64,000 bases of DNA, taken from positions 40,607,095 to 40,671,094 of the forward strand of contig JAWZYU010000028.1 of the NCBI GenBank assembly GCA_038380435.1. The letters are read 5' to 3'. This stretch comes from Ryuthela nishihirai (lineage: Eukaryota; Arthropoda; Arachnida; Araneae; Heptathelidae). This document shows, in pieces, positions 51,363 to 63,200 of the stretch (positions within the stretch are counted from its first letter, which is position 1; every line of letters starts with the position of its first letter). Under the pieces are notes generated by a model, which worked only from the letters and a program-made list of their open reading frames with translations, was not told the DNA's origin and did not search any database. The position numbers were made by a program, and so were the translations under genes.

Positions 51363-51600
51363 GAGCTGAAAAAGCGTAAAGGGGAGGGGAGATCAAGAAA
51401 CACATCGAACCGAAAACCGTAATGGGGGGGGGATCAAGAAAAACAATCAAGTCGAAAAAGCGTAAAGGGGGGGGGGAGATCAAGAAACACATCGAACCGA
51501 AAACCGTAATCCCCCCCCCCCATTACGGTTTTCGGTTCGATGTGTCAAGAAAAACAATCAAGTCGAAAAAGCGTAAAGGGGGGGGGGGGCAATTATGTCA
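51363..51600. repeat. Repeated segment with a perfect palindrome around C11
   Basis: Alternating copies of ACACATCGAACCGAAAACCG and AAACAATCAAGTCGAAAAAG are separated by G-runs. Near its centre a 23-bp perfect inverted repeat (51488-51510 and 51522-51544) encloses eleven C. The C-run faces the G-runs of the sister units, so part of the array has flipped. Confidence 0.9.
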
Positions 51601-51654
51601 CTGCTCAAGGGCATGGCCATTGGAAAGAACTGGAGCACCACCTACCTGACTGTG

Positions 51655-52046
51655 TTGTTGGGTTGGATTGTTTTACTTCTGAGCGGCACTTTTTTGCACA
51701 CCATGGGCTAAATGGCCAGGTCACATGGACCTCGAAGGCTCAGAGAAGGTTAGAGGAGGGGACCCACTGGAACAGCTGTTGGAAGACAGATGGTAGCCTC
51801 CCGTCAAGGCCATCCAGCGTGTTCTTTAACGTGCACAGGGTATGGCTCTCCCGCACACGGGGCCACGGCTTAACGTCCCATCCGACGGACGGTGGCCTTT
51901 CCAAGCCCATCGGTGTCCTCTAATGACCGTGGGCAGGGCGGGGAATTTTGCGGAGATAAATCTCAACGCTGACCCAGCTGGGACTCGAACCTGGGGACTA
52001 CAGATTACGAGCGTGGCGCGCTACCGACTGAGCCACCCCCGCCCCC
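51655..52046 (-). mobile_element. SINE-A, full length, inserted beside an RTE-like tail
   Basis: It runs from the tail GTTGGGTTGGATTGTTTTAC to the head CCACCCCCGCCCC. The LINE coding sequence resumes directly after the head. Confidence 0.93.
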
Positions 52047-52047
52047 C

Positions 52048-52197
52048 AGAAAGAAGGGGAGACCTAGGATGCGGTGGGCAGACAATGTCAAACAGGACCT
52101 TATTAGAATTGGTGTGCAGTGGCCAGATGCAGTAGATGTAGCTCAGGATGGACTTGCTTGGAGAACTAAATTGCACGGTCTGGTTGGACCTCCGTAG
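52048..52197 (+). pseudogene. Non-LTR retrotransposon ORF2 C-terminal end
   Basis: One frame reads RKKGRPRMRWADNVKQDL and then VAQDGLAWRT before a stop at 52195-52197. The GRPR-RW-D block followed by AQDR-WR-like residues is characteristic of the extreme C-terminus of RTE-type and related LINE ORF2 proteins. A (GATGAT)n run follows at 52211-52231, which suits an RTE-like 3' end. It differs from the RT elements at 16.5 and 19.8 kb. Only about 50 codons remain before the SINE-A; any upstream part is beyond 51655 and is not recognised. Confidence 0.82.
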
Positions 52198-52232
52198 CCC
52201 ATGGCTACTTGATGATGATGATGATGATGAGA
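52198..52232 (+). repeat. GAT microsatellite, probable LINE 3' terminus
   Basis: TGATGATGATGATGATGATG, 14 bp after the ORF2 stop. Confidence 0.8.
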
Positions 52233-52994
52233 AGGTCTGTGATTTTATTTTTATGTAATCTGCAGATATCTCACATAAATCAACCCCCCCCCCCTAATCA
52301 ATATATTTCTCTTCTTCCACCATTACAGAATTCAGAATCAGGCCTCCCCCCAAAATAAACCCACTTAACCCAAATAAATGAAAAAAAAAAAACCCAAAGA
52401 AATACTTCAGATTCATTTCCTGCCAAGCAGCTGACTGCACCGGAATACATTGGTCATAAATAAAACGAGTAGATAGCCATTTCAACGTTTTGCTATCGAT
52501 TTTTACATTATCCACCGTTAATGTCAAAAGCAAACATTTCACGGTGGCCTTCAGAAACTCTCTGTGACACCAGCAAAGGGCCACTCCAGCTGGGCCCCAC
52601 GTATTTGATCAACACTCGTTAGGAAAATGTGTTGCTTTCATAATTTCCCTCCTTCTGCGAAATCGTCGTAATGGGACGGCAACCGCTTTCACTCTTGGTT
52701 TGGGGAGACGTTGACTCAGCTCGTTACAGGGTTTGGCTGACGAAGCAATGGTAACAGTTCGCTAGATAAATAACACGAGAGAGCACTCGTATGGATCAGC
52801 TTTTAATAAAGAGCATACTTTTGGCAGATGCGAGGTTAGATTGTGGGATTGGATTTGCCTGTCAGCGCTTGGGGACGGATCAGGCTTCTGGAATTATTGA
52901 AGGTGCGGAATTTGCGATTGGAGAGCAAGTACAGATTTGTAAATTTTTTGAGTGGGTAGGGATTAAACTGGAACGCCATTCTGTAATTTTGTTT
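52233..52994. other. Low-copy sequence, no gene recognised
   Basis: About 0.75 kb. The 96-aa antisense frame (52294-52584) and 81-aa sense frame (52791-53036) have no known domain; the second ends in SINE-A. Confidence 0.4.
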
Positions 52995-53000
52995 ACTTTT

Positions 53001-53056
53001 TTAGTTGGGGCGGGGGTGGCTCAGTCGGTCGACTGAGCCACCCCCGCCCCAACTAA
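53001..53056. repeat. Perfect palindrome of SINE-A head plus target site
   Basis: 27-nt arms (53001-53027 and 53030-53056) with a 2-nt spacer. Each arm holds TTAGTT from the target site plus the SINE head through GTGGCTCAGTCG. The true head then resumes at GCGCCAGGCTCG, missing about 15 nt. It could be snap-back synthesis during insertion, or an assembly error. Confidence 0.92.
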
Positions 53057-53426
53057 ACCCCGCGCCAGGCTCGTAATCTGCAGTTCCCAGGTTCGAGTCC
53101 CAGCTGGGTCAGCGTTGAGATTTATCTCCGCAAAATTCCCCGCTCTGCCCACGGTCAGTAGGGGACACCGATGGGCTTGGAAAGGCCGCCGTCCGTCGGA
53201 TGGGACGTTAAGCCGTGGCCCCGTGTGCGGGAGAGCCATACCCTGTGCACGTTAAAGAACACGCTGGATGGCCTTGACGGGAGGCTACCATCTGTCTCCC
53301 AACAGCTGTTCCAGTGGGTCCCCTCCCCCAACCTTCTCTGAGCCTTCGGGGTCCATGTGACCTGGCCATTTAGCCTATGGTGTGCAAAAAAGTGCCGCTC
53401 AGAGGTAAAACAACCCAATCCAACCC
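53057..53426 (+). mobile_element. SINE-A, rearranged head, first of a dimer
   Basis: It runs from GCGCCAGGCTCGTAATCTG to the tail CAACCCAATCCAACCC. It shares the 12-bp TSD ACTTTTTTAGTT (52995-53006 and 53721-53732) with the following copy. Confidence 0.94.
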
Positions 53427-53720
53427 GCAAAAATTCCCGCCTTGCCCACGGTCAGTAGGGGACACCGATGGGCTTGGAAAGGCTGCCGTCCGTCGGATGG
53501 GACGTTAAGCCGTGGCCCCGTGTGTGGGAGAGCCATACCCTGTGCACGTTAAAGAACACACTCGATGGCCTTGACGGGAGACTACCATCTGTCTCCCAAC
53601 AGCTGTTCCAGTGGGTCCCCTCCCCCAACCCTTCTCTGAGCCTTCGGGGTCCATGTGACCTGGCCATTTAGCCCATGGTGTGCAAAAAAGTGCCGCTCAG
53701 AGGCAATACAACCCAACCCA
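53427..53720 (+). mobile_element. SINE-A, 5'-truncated, second of a dimer
   Basis: It starts at GCAAAAATTCCCGCCTTGCC directly after the first tail and ends ACAACCCAACCCA. The junction (AACCC to GCAAAATTCC) shares CC, unlike the GTTAA multimers. Confidence 0.93.
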
Positions 53721-53952
53721 ACTTTTTTAGTTCATTTATTAAAAAAAAACCGAGTTAATGTTTTCGTCTTGTCTGTTCGTCAGTAGACAGTCAGTCGCTT
53801 TTATAAAGATTAATTAATAATTATTTTTTGCTGCTGGAATTTTACGAATCGCATTTTCAGAATCTCCCGTTAATTTTACCGGTGTCCTTTAATCGCGGAA
53901 AAAGTTCAAAAAGGTGAAATTTTACAGAATATTGCCGAAGATATATTTTGGG

Positions 53953-54334
53953 TTGTTTTACCTCTGAGCGGCACTTTTTTTGCACACTATGGGCTAAATG
54001 GCCAGGTCACATGGTCCTCGAAGGCTCAGGGAAGGTTGGGGGAGGGGACTCACTGGAACAGCTGTTGGGAGACACATGGTAGCCTCCCGTCAAGGGCATC
54101 CAGCGTGTTCTTTAACGTGCACAGGGTATAATAGTTCTACCACACACGGGGCCATAGATTTAACGTCCCATCCAACGGATGCGGCCTTTCCAAGCCCATC
54201 GGTGGCCCCTACTGACTGTGAGCAGGGCGGAGAATTTTGTGGAGATAAATCTCAACGCTGACCCAGCTGGGACTCGAACCTGGGAACTACAGATTACGAG
54301 CCTGGCGCGCTACCGACTGAGCCACCACCCGCCA
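53953..54334 (-). mobile_element. SINE-A, full length, 12-bp TSD
   Basis: It runs from the tail TTGTTTTACCTCTGAGCGGC to the head GCCACCACCCGCC. The TSD ATATATTTTGGG is at 53941-53952 and 54335-54346. Confidence 0.94.
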
Positions 54335-54402
54335 ATATATTTTGGGTAGAAGCTTGAAATTTTGGTTACTACCAAAATTTCAAATTTCTACCCAAAATAT
54401 AT
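54335..54402. repeat. 32-bp-arm inverted repeat beside SINE-A
   Basis: 54335-54366 is inverted at 54371-54402 with one mismatch region (GAAGCTTG against CAAATTTC) and a 4-nt loop. The left arm begins in the SINE-A TSD. The empty target was therefore probably already palindromic. Confidence 0.88.
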
Positions 54403-54614
54403 CGTAATTATGAGTGTATTTTGTATCGCCGTATAGGTAAGGAGATTTTGCACCGGCAGTAATGATTTGCCCCATTACCTTTATTGCAGTTTCGGCAAAA
54501 ATTCTTTATTTAGTTTCAGGAAGTGGGGAGCTAGGAATAAGATTTGAGTATCAAAATATTCCACCGAACAAGGTTAAAATTTTATAGCCTTTTTCCCTAA
54601 TCTATTCTGAGTGT
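54403..54614. other. AT-rich sequence, no gene recognised
   Basis: Short gap between SINE-A copies; no feature seen. Confidence 0.4.
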
Positions 54615-54925
54615 CGGATTGGGTTGTTTTACATTTGAGCGGCACTTTTCTGCACACAATGGGCTAAATGGCAGGTCACAAAGACCCCAAGGGTTCAGAG
54701 AATGTTGGGAAAGGGGATCCACTGGACAGCTGTTACGAGGTAGATGTAAACTTGCAGTCAAGGCCATCCACGGAGTTATTTAACTTGTACAGGGTATGAC
54801 TCTGCTGTACACGGAGCAGCGGCTTAACGTTCAATCCGAAGGACGGAGGCCTTTCCAAACCCATCGGTGTCCCCTGCTAACAAGAGCAGGGCGGGGAGTT
54901 TTGCGGAGATAAATCTCAAAGCTGC
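54615..54925 (-). mobile_element. Old SINE-A, 5'-truncated
   Basis: It runs from the tail TCGGATTGGGTTGTTTTACA to GAGATAAATCTCAAAGCTGC. It has many substitutions and no head. Confidence 0.87.
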
Positions 54926-55008
54926 TTTTAGTTTCAGGCATCTACTAAGGGCCTAAAATAAAATTATATGAAGAGACATATTTTTGATTTCAAAGCAGGT
55001 AGACAAGT

Positions 55009-55397
55009 TGTTGGGTTGGGTTGTTTTACCTCTGAGCGGCACTTTTTTGCACACCATGGGCTAAATGGCCAGGTCACACGGACCCCGAAGGCTCAGAGAA
55101 GGTTGGGGGAGGGGACCCACTGGAACAGCTGTTGGGAGACACATGGTAGCCTCCCATCAAGGCCATCCAGCGTGTTCTTTAACGTGCACAGGGTATGGCT
55201 CTCCCGCACACGGGCCACGGCTTAACGTCCCGTCCGACGGACGGCGGCCTTTCCAAGCCCATCGGTGTCCCCTACTGACCGTGGACAGGGCGGGGAATTT
55301 TGCAGAGATAAATCTCAACGCTGACCCAGCTGGGACTCGAACCTGGGAACTACAGATTACGAGCCTGGCGCGCTACCGACTGAGCCACCCCCGCCCC
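55009..55397 (-). mobile_element. SINE-A, full length, 13-bp TSD
   Basis: It runs from the tail TGTTGGGTTGGGTTG to the head CACCCCCGCCC. The exact TSD CAGGTAGACAAGT is at 54996-55008 and 55398-55410. Confidence 0.95.
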
Positions 55398-55410
55398 CAG
55401 GTAGACAAGT

Positions 55411-55725
55411 GTTTGAGATTTTGCATACGACGACCGAATTTTCGAGGAGGGAGGAATCTTGGTCTCATTCCCCTCCCCGAGTATGTCTCTGGATAGAATT
55501 GCTCTGCGTCGTTCGAGCTCTACTATAATGGCCGAGTGTAGTAGGGGTAATCGTAACGGTTCGGGGATAGTAGATGACACTCTCGTTCACGTTCGGGATG
55601 ACGTCACCAGTGGCAGAAGTTTTCCGCTCCCTAATTTGCAAGGTACTCTACAGATCGGTCCCCAATTTGGTGTGGTGGTCCCCCTTAATTCTTAGTAGCG
55701 TAGGTTTAGAGATTGGGTTACCAGC
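55411..55725. other. Low-copy sequence, no gene recognised
   Basis: About 0.3 kb with balanced composition. Frames of 76-78 aa on both strands have no known motif. A coding fragment is possible but unsupported. Confidence 0.4.
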
Positions 55726-56895
55726 TGCGGGGGTGGCTCAGTCGGTAGCGCGCCAGGCTCGTAATCTGTAGTTCCCAAGTTCGAGTCCCAGCTGGGTCAG
55801 CGTTGAGATTTATCCCCGCAAAATTTCCCACGGTTAGTAGGGGACATCGATGGGCTTGGAAAGGCCGCCATCCGTCGGATGGGACGTTAAGCCGTGGCCC
55901 CGTGTGCGGGAGAGCGATACCATGTGCACGTTAAAGAACACGCTGGATGGCCTTGACGGGAGTCTACCATCTGTCTCCCAACAGCTGTTCCAGTGGGTCC
56001 CCTCCCCAAACCTTCTCTGAGCCTTCGGGGTCCATGTGACCTGGCTATTGGGTGGAAAATGTGCCGCTCAGAGGTAAAAAAACCCAACGTTAAAGAACAC
56101 GCTGGATGGCCTTGATGGAAGGCTACCATCTGTCTTCCAACAGCTGCTCCAGTGGGTCTCCTCCCCCAACCTTCACTGAGCCTTCGGGGTCCATGTGACC
56201 TGGCTATTGGGTGGAAAATGTGCCTCTCAGAGGTAAAAAAACCCAACGTTAAAGAACACGCTGGATGGCCTTGATGGAAGGCTACCATCTGTCTTCCAAC
56301 AGCTGTTCCAGTGGGTCCCCTCCCCCAACCTTCACTGAGCCTTCGGGGTCCATGTGACCTGGCTATTGGGTGGAAAATGTGCCCGCTCAGAAGTAAAACA
56401 ACCCAACGTTAAAGAACACGCTGGATGGCCTTGATGGAAGGCTACCATCTGTCTTCCAACAGCTGCTCCAGTGGGTCTCCTCCCCCAACCTTCACTGAGC
56501 CTTCGGGGTCCATGTGACCTGGCTATTGGGTGGAAAATGTGCCGCTCAGAGGTAAAACAACCCAACGTTAAAGAACACGCTGGATGGCCTTGATGGGAGG
56601 CTACCATCTGTCTTCCAACAGCTGTTCCAGTGGGTCCCCTCCCCCAACCTTCTCTGAGCTTTCGGGGTCCATGTGACCTGGCTATTGGGTGGAAAAAAGT
56701 GCCGCTCAGAGGTAAAACAACCCAAAGTTAAAGAACACGCTGGATGGCCTTGACGGGAAGCTACCATCTGTCTTCCAACAGCTGTTCCAGTGGGTCTCCT
56801 CCCCCAACCTTCTCTGAGTCTTTGGGGTCCTTTTGACCTGGCCATTTAGCCCATGGTGTGCAAACAAGTGCCGCTCAGAGGTAAAATAACCCAAC
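55726..56895 (+). mobile_element. SINE-A multimer, six 3'-half units (159-169 bp)
   Basis: It runs from the head GCTGCGGGGGTGGCTCAG. TTAAAG occurs at 55931, 56090, 56249, 56409, 56568 and 56728, spacing 159-160 bp. Most units have GGCTATTGGGTGGAAAA in place of the usual CCATTTAGCCCATGGTGTGC, which explains the shorter period. The last unit has the normal form. Junctions are CCCAACGTTAAAG. Confidence 0.94.
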
Positions 56896-57856
56896 AACTC
56901 TGAATTAAAACAAAACTTTCAAAGTAGGAATCGTTGGAAACTAAGGAAACGCTTTCCCACTGAAGGAAGAAAAGAAAGGGGGTGGGGGTGGGAGAAGACA
57001 GTTCCTACCAAATGCATCACTGGAAATAACAGAAAATAAGACACTTATGATTTTAGCCCATGATAATTGAAATGAATTTAAAACACGACATGACACGTCA
57101 GCTACACTGAGAATGCACAGGTTAATTATTGATCAAATATTGAAATTTTTTTGTGAAAGAGCCACAGCCCTTACGATAGGTTCTCGCCAAGGACGAATGG
57201 CCTTTATATGGCGGGAGGAAAGAATGGGGGAAACGATGGCCATCAGAAACTGCAGTCCTTCGTTCTTATTATTCAGCCGCAGGAGACACTCAAGTTGACG
57301 GCATCTTAAACGAATCTCACAGTTCTTTGTTTCAAACCCAGACAAAATAACTGTTAGGCCATTCCCAGTCAACAACATTTCTAAAGGATATCTTATATTC
57401 AATAGAAATACAACTGCATATGAAAATATCTCGAACTCTAACTCTTTCGTCAGTTAATTCAGAAGAGTAAGATAGAACTGACAAAAGAGTTAGAGTTTTC
57501 TGTAAGAAATCTGAACGCATTCAACACAGGAAATAGAAGGAGAATTTCTTTCATGTTGACAAAGAGGTGCTAGATTCTAGTTTAAAGGTGCTGTACCTCT
57601 TTCATTTCGAAATCAAAGGCTTGAATAGCGATGCTCTGAAGCGCGGCATCTCTCCCATTTCAGAGGTCACCTTGATTGGTTCCTGCATTTCAAGTGGAGT
57701 TACTCGAAGGACAATTGTTTTGTTTTCGAGTCCACAGATGGACGCTTTTTTTTTAATTTGTGTCAAAGAGATACAAGGTCGTTGTAGAGGATCGTTTATA
57801 TCGTTAAGAGTTCGTCGGTGGTGTTAATCTTCGATCACTTTTCGTGAAGACATCTA
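56896..57856. other. Low-copy sequence with one hairpin, no gene recognised
   Basis: About 1 kb. A 22-bp near-perfect inverted repeat lies at 57434-57455 and 57476-57497 (AACTCTAACTCTTT and its inverse). Short frames (61-89 aa) have no recognised domain. Confidence 0.4.
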
Positions 57857-57857
57857 G

Positions 57858-58240
57858 GCTTGGGTTATTTTACCTCTGAGCAGCACTTGTTTGCACACCA
57901 TGGGTTAAATAACCAGGTCAAAAGGACCCCAAAGACTCAGAGAAGGTTGGGGGAAGGGACCCACTGGAACAGCTGTTGGAAGACAGATGGTAGCTTCCCG
58001 TCAAGGCCATCCAGCGTGTTCTTTAACGTGCACAGGGTAGGGCTCTCTCTCGCACATAGGGCCACGGCTTAACGTCCCATCCGACGGACCTCGGCCTTTC
58101 CAAACCCATCGGTGTTCCCTATTGACTGTGGGCAGGGCGGGGAGTTTTGCGGAGATAAGTCTCAACCCTGACCCAGCTGAGACTCGAACCCCCTCAAAGC
58201 AGCGTCGAAAAATTCCTCAAAGGTAAAACAACTCAACCCA
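57858..58240 (-). mobile_element. SINE-A, rearranged head
   Basis: It runs from the tail CTTGGGTTATTTTACCTCTG to CAGCTGAGACTCGAACCCCC. A short unrelated piece follows, then TCAAAGGTAAAACAACTC, the 3' end of another SINE-A in sense orientation. Confidence 0.86.
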
Positions 58241-58376
58241 TACGACATTTAATAATTTTTCGTGTAAACGATTTTGAATATGTAACTTCGATTATTAGCG
58301 TATATATAAGAAAAAAAAATATTGAGTTTTTTTTTTTAATTCATCATACCCAACAGTGGGAAAAGGTAAGAGGACT

Positions 58377-58928
58377 TTGGGTTGGGTTGTTTTACCTCTG
58401 AGCGGCACTTTTTTGCACACAATGGGCTAAATGTCCAGGTCACATGGACCCCGAAGGCTCTGAGAAGGTTGGGGGAGGGGACCCACGGGAACAGCTGTTG
58501 AGAGACAGATGGTAACCTCCCGTCAAGGCCATCCAGCGTGTTCTTTAACGTTGGGTTGTTTTACCTCTGAGCGGCACTGTTTTGCACACCGTGGGCTAAA
58601 TGGCCAGGTCACATGGACCCCGAAGGCTCAGAGAAGGTTGGGGGAGGGGGCCCACTGGAACAGCTGTTGGGAGACAGATGGTAGTCTCCCGTCAAGGCCA
58701 TCCAGTGTGTTCTTTAACGTGCACAGGGTATGGCTCTCCCGTACACGGGGCCACGGCTTAACGTCCCATCCGACGGACAACGGCCTTTTCAATCCCATTG
58801 GTGTCCCCTACTGACCGTGGGCAGGGCGGGAAATTTTGCGGAGATAAATCTCAACGCTGACCCAGCTGGGACTCGAAACTACAGATTACGAGCCTGACGC
58901 GCTACCGACTGAGCCACTCCCGCCCCCA
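58377..58928 (-). mobile_element. SINE-A multimer (one 3'-half unit plus full copy), TSD present
   Basis: Junction TTCTTTAACGTTGGGTTG. AACG is at 58547 and 58716, spacing 169 bp. It is flanked by GTAAGAGGACT (58366-58376) and GTAAGAGGGCT (58929-58939). This is the same architecture as 41134-41691 on the opposite strand. Confidence 0.94.
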
Positions 58929-58939
58929 GTAAGAGGGCT

Positions 58940-60265
58940 AGGGGATATCTAACATTGACCCTTTTCTTCACTTGGCACGACATTTAATTGAAAAGCAGAA
59001 TGAAAAAAACTTGAAAAATATTTGTCTCCCTTTACCATCATTTATTTTCATTCAATGACGTCATAAAACCTTAAATTGCTTTAAAACCTTAAAAAAGCCC
59101 AAACACAATATGAGCAGTAACAGAGTGAAATGTTATTTTCACATAGACAGTTTTCTCTTTTTAGTTCACAACATTAGAGGATTGGGAATGGAGGATTGCA
59201 ACCCCCAAGATATTCCCGAAAATGTGCGCGACACTACGTCATCCCAGGCCCCGACCTGCGACATCCATCAGTCCGAGAGAGAAGAACGGCCAGCACAGCT
59301 GCCACAGCCATTGATGTCTTCATCAGTGGACCATTCCGTGGGTTCAGCACCTCTCAATCTCGTGCCCTGGGGCTAGCCATTAAATCGCGTGGCCATCAGC
59401 GACAGAGAAGGCAGCACGGAATGCCGGGAATGACAGATCTGACCGAGATCTGGCCAGATGGCTCCTCGATGATGAAAAGCAGCCACATCGAGGGATGAGG
59501 TGATGGAGTCGGAGGGAAGATGGAGAGATTGGAGACTCCTTTCAGTTGCACACAAACGCAGAGATGGACTCACGTATCCTGCAGGGAAGCTGCAGGACCT
59601 CGGCTATAATCAAATAATGGAGGTATTAAATGGGAGGTGAGTGCTGGAAAACATTTCGACGCTGCTGCCGACGTAGCAATAATGCGTTGATGACGTCGAA
59701 GAGGAGGGAGAGATGAAGCTATTGTCTAACAATGCTTTGGTGGTGTTAGGATGATAATGTTTTGTGTCGTCATGATGCCTTTCTGAAGTTTTTGTTGTTT
59801 GATGTTATGTGTTGACGATTTTTTTTCGTTGTTGGGCATCTAGATTGATTGGTTGAGTGGCAGTCTGCTCCTTTTACTGTTAAAAGTAGATTGAACAGGG
59901 AAAGAAAAATGGAGGTTGAGATGCATTATAATTAATTGTAATTGCTGTCCAAGGAGAGATTAGTTAGTCAGCAGGATCTTAGACACACTGAACAGAAGGA
60001 TTTGCCGTCGAAAAATGAACTATTTTACGAAATGGGCAAGGTTTGATAAACTCTTGATTCTCGTTGACATGAGTACAAGTTCTGTTTTGTTTTCACAGCA
60101 TGGCAACGGAAAGCACAGACAATAGACATTGTCAACCTAAATTGCGCCGTAATTTATGCTAATCTAAGCTCACAATAAATTTCTAGTATAATCACAGGCT
60201 TATTGTAATTTGCTTAAAGACATAAGCTGCATAATTTATGTCAGCCTGATAATTTATGTAAAGCT
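58940..60265. other. Longest low-copy stretch, no gene recognised
   Basis: About 1.3 kb free of the recurrent families. Overlapping sense frames at 59110-59376 (88 aa) and 59196-59498 (100 aa) have balanced composition. They could include an exon or a decayed element, but no domain is recognised. AT-rich sequence leads into the satellite. Confidence 0.4.
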
Positions 60266-63200
60266 AATTCAATCCAAACAAAGCACAGGCTTAGAATAAC
60301 AGATTCAATGCAAATCACAGGCTTAGCATAAATGATTCAAATGCAAAATTAGGCTTAGAACAATTGGTTCAATGCAAAGCATAGGCTTAGCACAACTGAT
60401 TCAATGCAAAGCTTAGGCTTAGCACAACTGATTCAATGCAAAGCATACGCTTAGCACAACTGATTCAATGCAAAGCATAGGCTAAGCACACACAACAGAT
60501 TCAATGCAAAGCATAGGCTTAGCACAAACGATTCAATGCAAAGCATAGGCTTAGCACAACTGATTCAATGCAAAGCATAGGCTTAGCACAACTGATTCAA
60601 TGCAAAGCATAGGCTAAGCACACACAACAGATTCAATGCAAAGCATAGGCTTAGCACACCTGATTCAATGCAAAGTATGGGCTTAGCACAACTGATTCAA
60701 TACAAAGCATAGGCTTAGCACAACTGATTCAATACAAAGCATAGGCTTAGCACAACTGATTCAATACAAAGCATAGGCTTAGCACAACTGATTCAATGCA
60801 AAGCATAGGCTAAGCACACACAACAGATTCAATGCAAAGCATAGGCTTAGTACACACAACAGATTCAATGCAAAGCATAGGCTTAGCACACACAACAGAT
60901 TCAATGCAAAGCATAAGCTTAGCACAACTGATTCATTACAAAGTATGGGCTTAGCACAACTGATTCAATACAAAGCATAGGCTTAGCACAACTGATTCAA
61001 TGCAAAGCATAGGCTTAGCACAACTGATTCAATGCAAAGCATAGGCTTAGCACAACTGATTCAATGCAAAGCATAGGCTTAGCACAACTGCTTCAATACA
61101 AAGCACAGGCTTAGTACAACTGATTCAATGCAAAGCATAGGCTAAGCACACACAACAGATTCAATGCAAAGCATAGGCTTAGCACACACAACAGATTCAA
61201 TGCAAAGCATAGGCTTAGCACACACAACAGATTCAATGCAAAGCATAAGCTTAGCACAACTGATTCATTACAAAGTATGGGCTTAGCACAACTGATTCAA
61301 TACAAAGCATAGGCTTAGCACAACTGATTCAATGCAAAGCATACGCTTAGCACAACTGATTCAATGCAAAGCATAGGCTAAGCACACACAACAGATTCAA
61401 TGCAAAGCATAGGCTTAGCACACCTGATTCAATGCAAAGTATGGGCTTAGCACAACTGATTCAATACAAAGCATAGGCTTAGCACAACTGATTCAATGCA
61501 AAGCATAGGCTAAGCACACACAACAGGTTCAATGCGAAGCATATGCTTAGCACACACAACAGATTCAATGCAAAGCATAGGCTTAGCACAACTGATTCAA
61601 TACAAAGTATAGGCTTAGCACAACTGATTCAATGCAAAGCATAGGCTAAGCACACACAACAGATTTAATGAAAAGCATAGGCTTAGCACAAATAATTCAA
61701 TGCAAAGCATAGGCTTAGCACAAATGATACAATGCAAAGCATAGGCTTAGCACACACAACTGGTTCAATGCGAAGCATAGGCTTAGCACACACAACTGGT
61801 TCAATGCGAAGCATAGGAATAGCACAACTGATTCAATGCAAAGCATAGGCTTAGCACACACAACAGATTCAATGCAAAGCATAGGCTTAGCACACACAAC
61901 AGATTCAATGCAAAGCATAAGCTTAGCACAACTGATTCAATGCAAGCATAGGCTAAGCACACACAACAGATTTAATGCAAAGCATAGGCTTAGCACAAAT
62001 GATTCAATGCAAAGCATAGGCTTAGCATACACAACTGGTTCAATGCGAAGCATAGGCTTAGCACAACTGATTCAATGCAAAGCATAGGCTAAGCACACAC
62101 AACTGATTCAATGCAAAGCATAGGCTTAGCACAACTGATTCAATGCAAAGCATAGGCTTAGCACAACTGATTCAATGCAAAGCAAAGGCTTAGCACAAAT
62201 GATTCAATGCAAAGCATAGGCTTAGCACACACAACTGGTTCAATGCGAAACATAGGCTTAGCACACACAACTGGTTAAATGCGAAACATAGGCTTAGCAC
62301 ACACAACAGATTCAATGCAAAGCATAGGCTTAGCACAACTGATTCAATACAAAGCATAGGCTTAGCACAACTGGTTCAATGCGAAGCATAGGCTTAGCAC
62401 AACTGATTCAATGCAAAGCATAGGCTTAGCACAACTGATTCAATGCAAAGCATAGGCTTAGCACAAATGATTCAATGCAAAGCATAGGCTTAGCACAAAT
62501 GATTCAATGCAAAGCATAGGCTTAGCACACACAACTGGTTCAATGCGAAGCATAGGCTTAGCACACACAACAGATTCAATGCAAAGCATAGGCATAGCAC
62601 AACTGATTCAATGCAAAACATAGGCTTAGCACACACAACAGATTCAATGCAAAGCATAGGCTTAGCACACACAACAGATTCAATGCAAAGCATAGGCTTA
62701 GCACAACTGATTCAATGCAAGCATAGGCTAAGCACACACAACAGATTTAATGCAAAGCATAGGCTTAGCACAAATGATTCAATGCGAAGCATAGGCTTAG
62801 CACAACTGATTCAATGCAAAGCATAGGCTTAACACAACTGGTTCAATGCAAACCATAGGCTTAGCACACACAACAGATTCATTGCAAAGCATAGGCTTAG
62901 CACAACTGATTCAATGCAAGCATAGGCTAAGCACACACAACAGATTTAATGCAAAGCATAGGCTTAGAACAAATGATTCAATGCGAAGCATAGGCTTAGC
63001 ACACACAACTGGTTCAATGCGAAGCATAGGCTTAGCACAACTGATTCAATGCAAAGCATAGGCTAAGCACACACAACAGATTCAATGCAAAGCATAGGCT
63101 TAGCACAACTGATTCAATACAAAGCATAGGCTTAGCACAACTGGTTCAATGCGAAGCATAGGCTTAGCACAACTGATTCAATGCAAAGCATAGGCTAAGC

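Noticed and set aside
59110..59498. Host exon
   Set aside because: Two overlapping short frames with ordinary composition. No domain, splice signals or homology that I can recognise.
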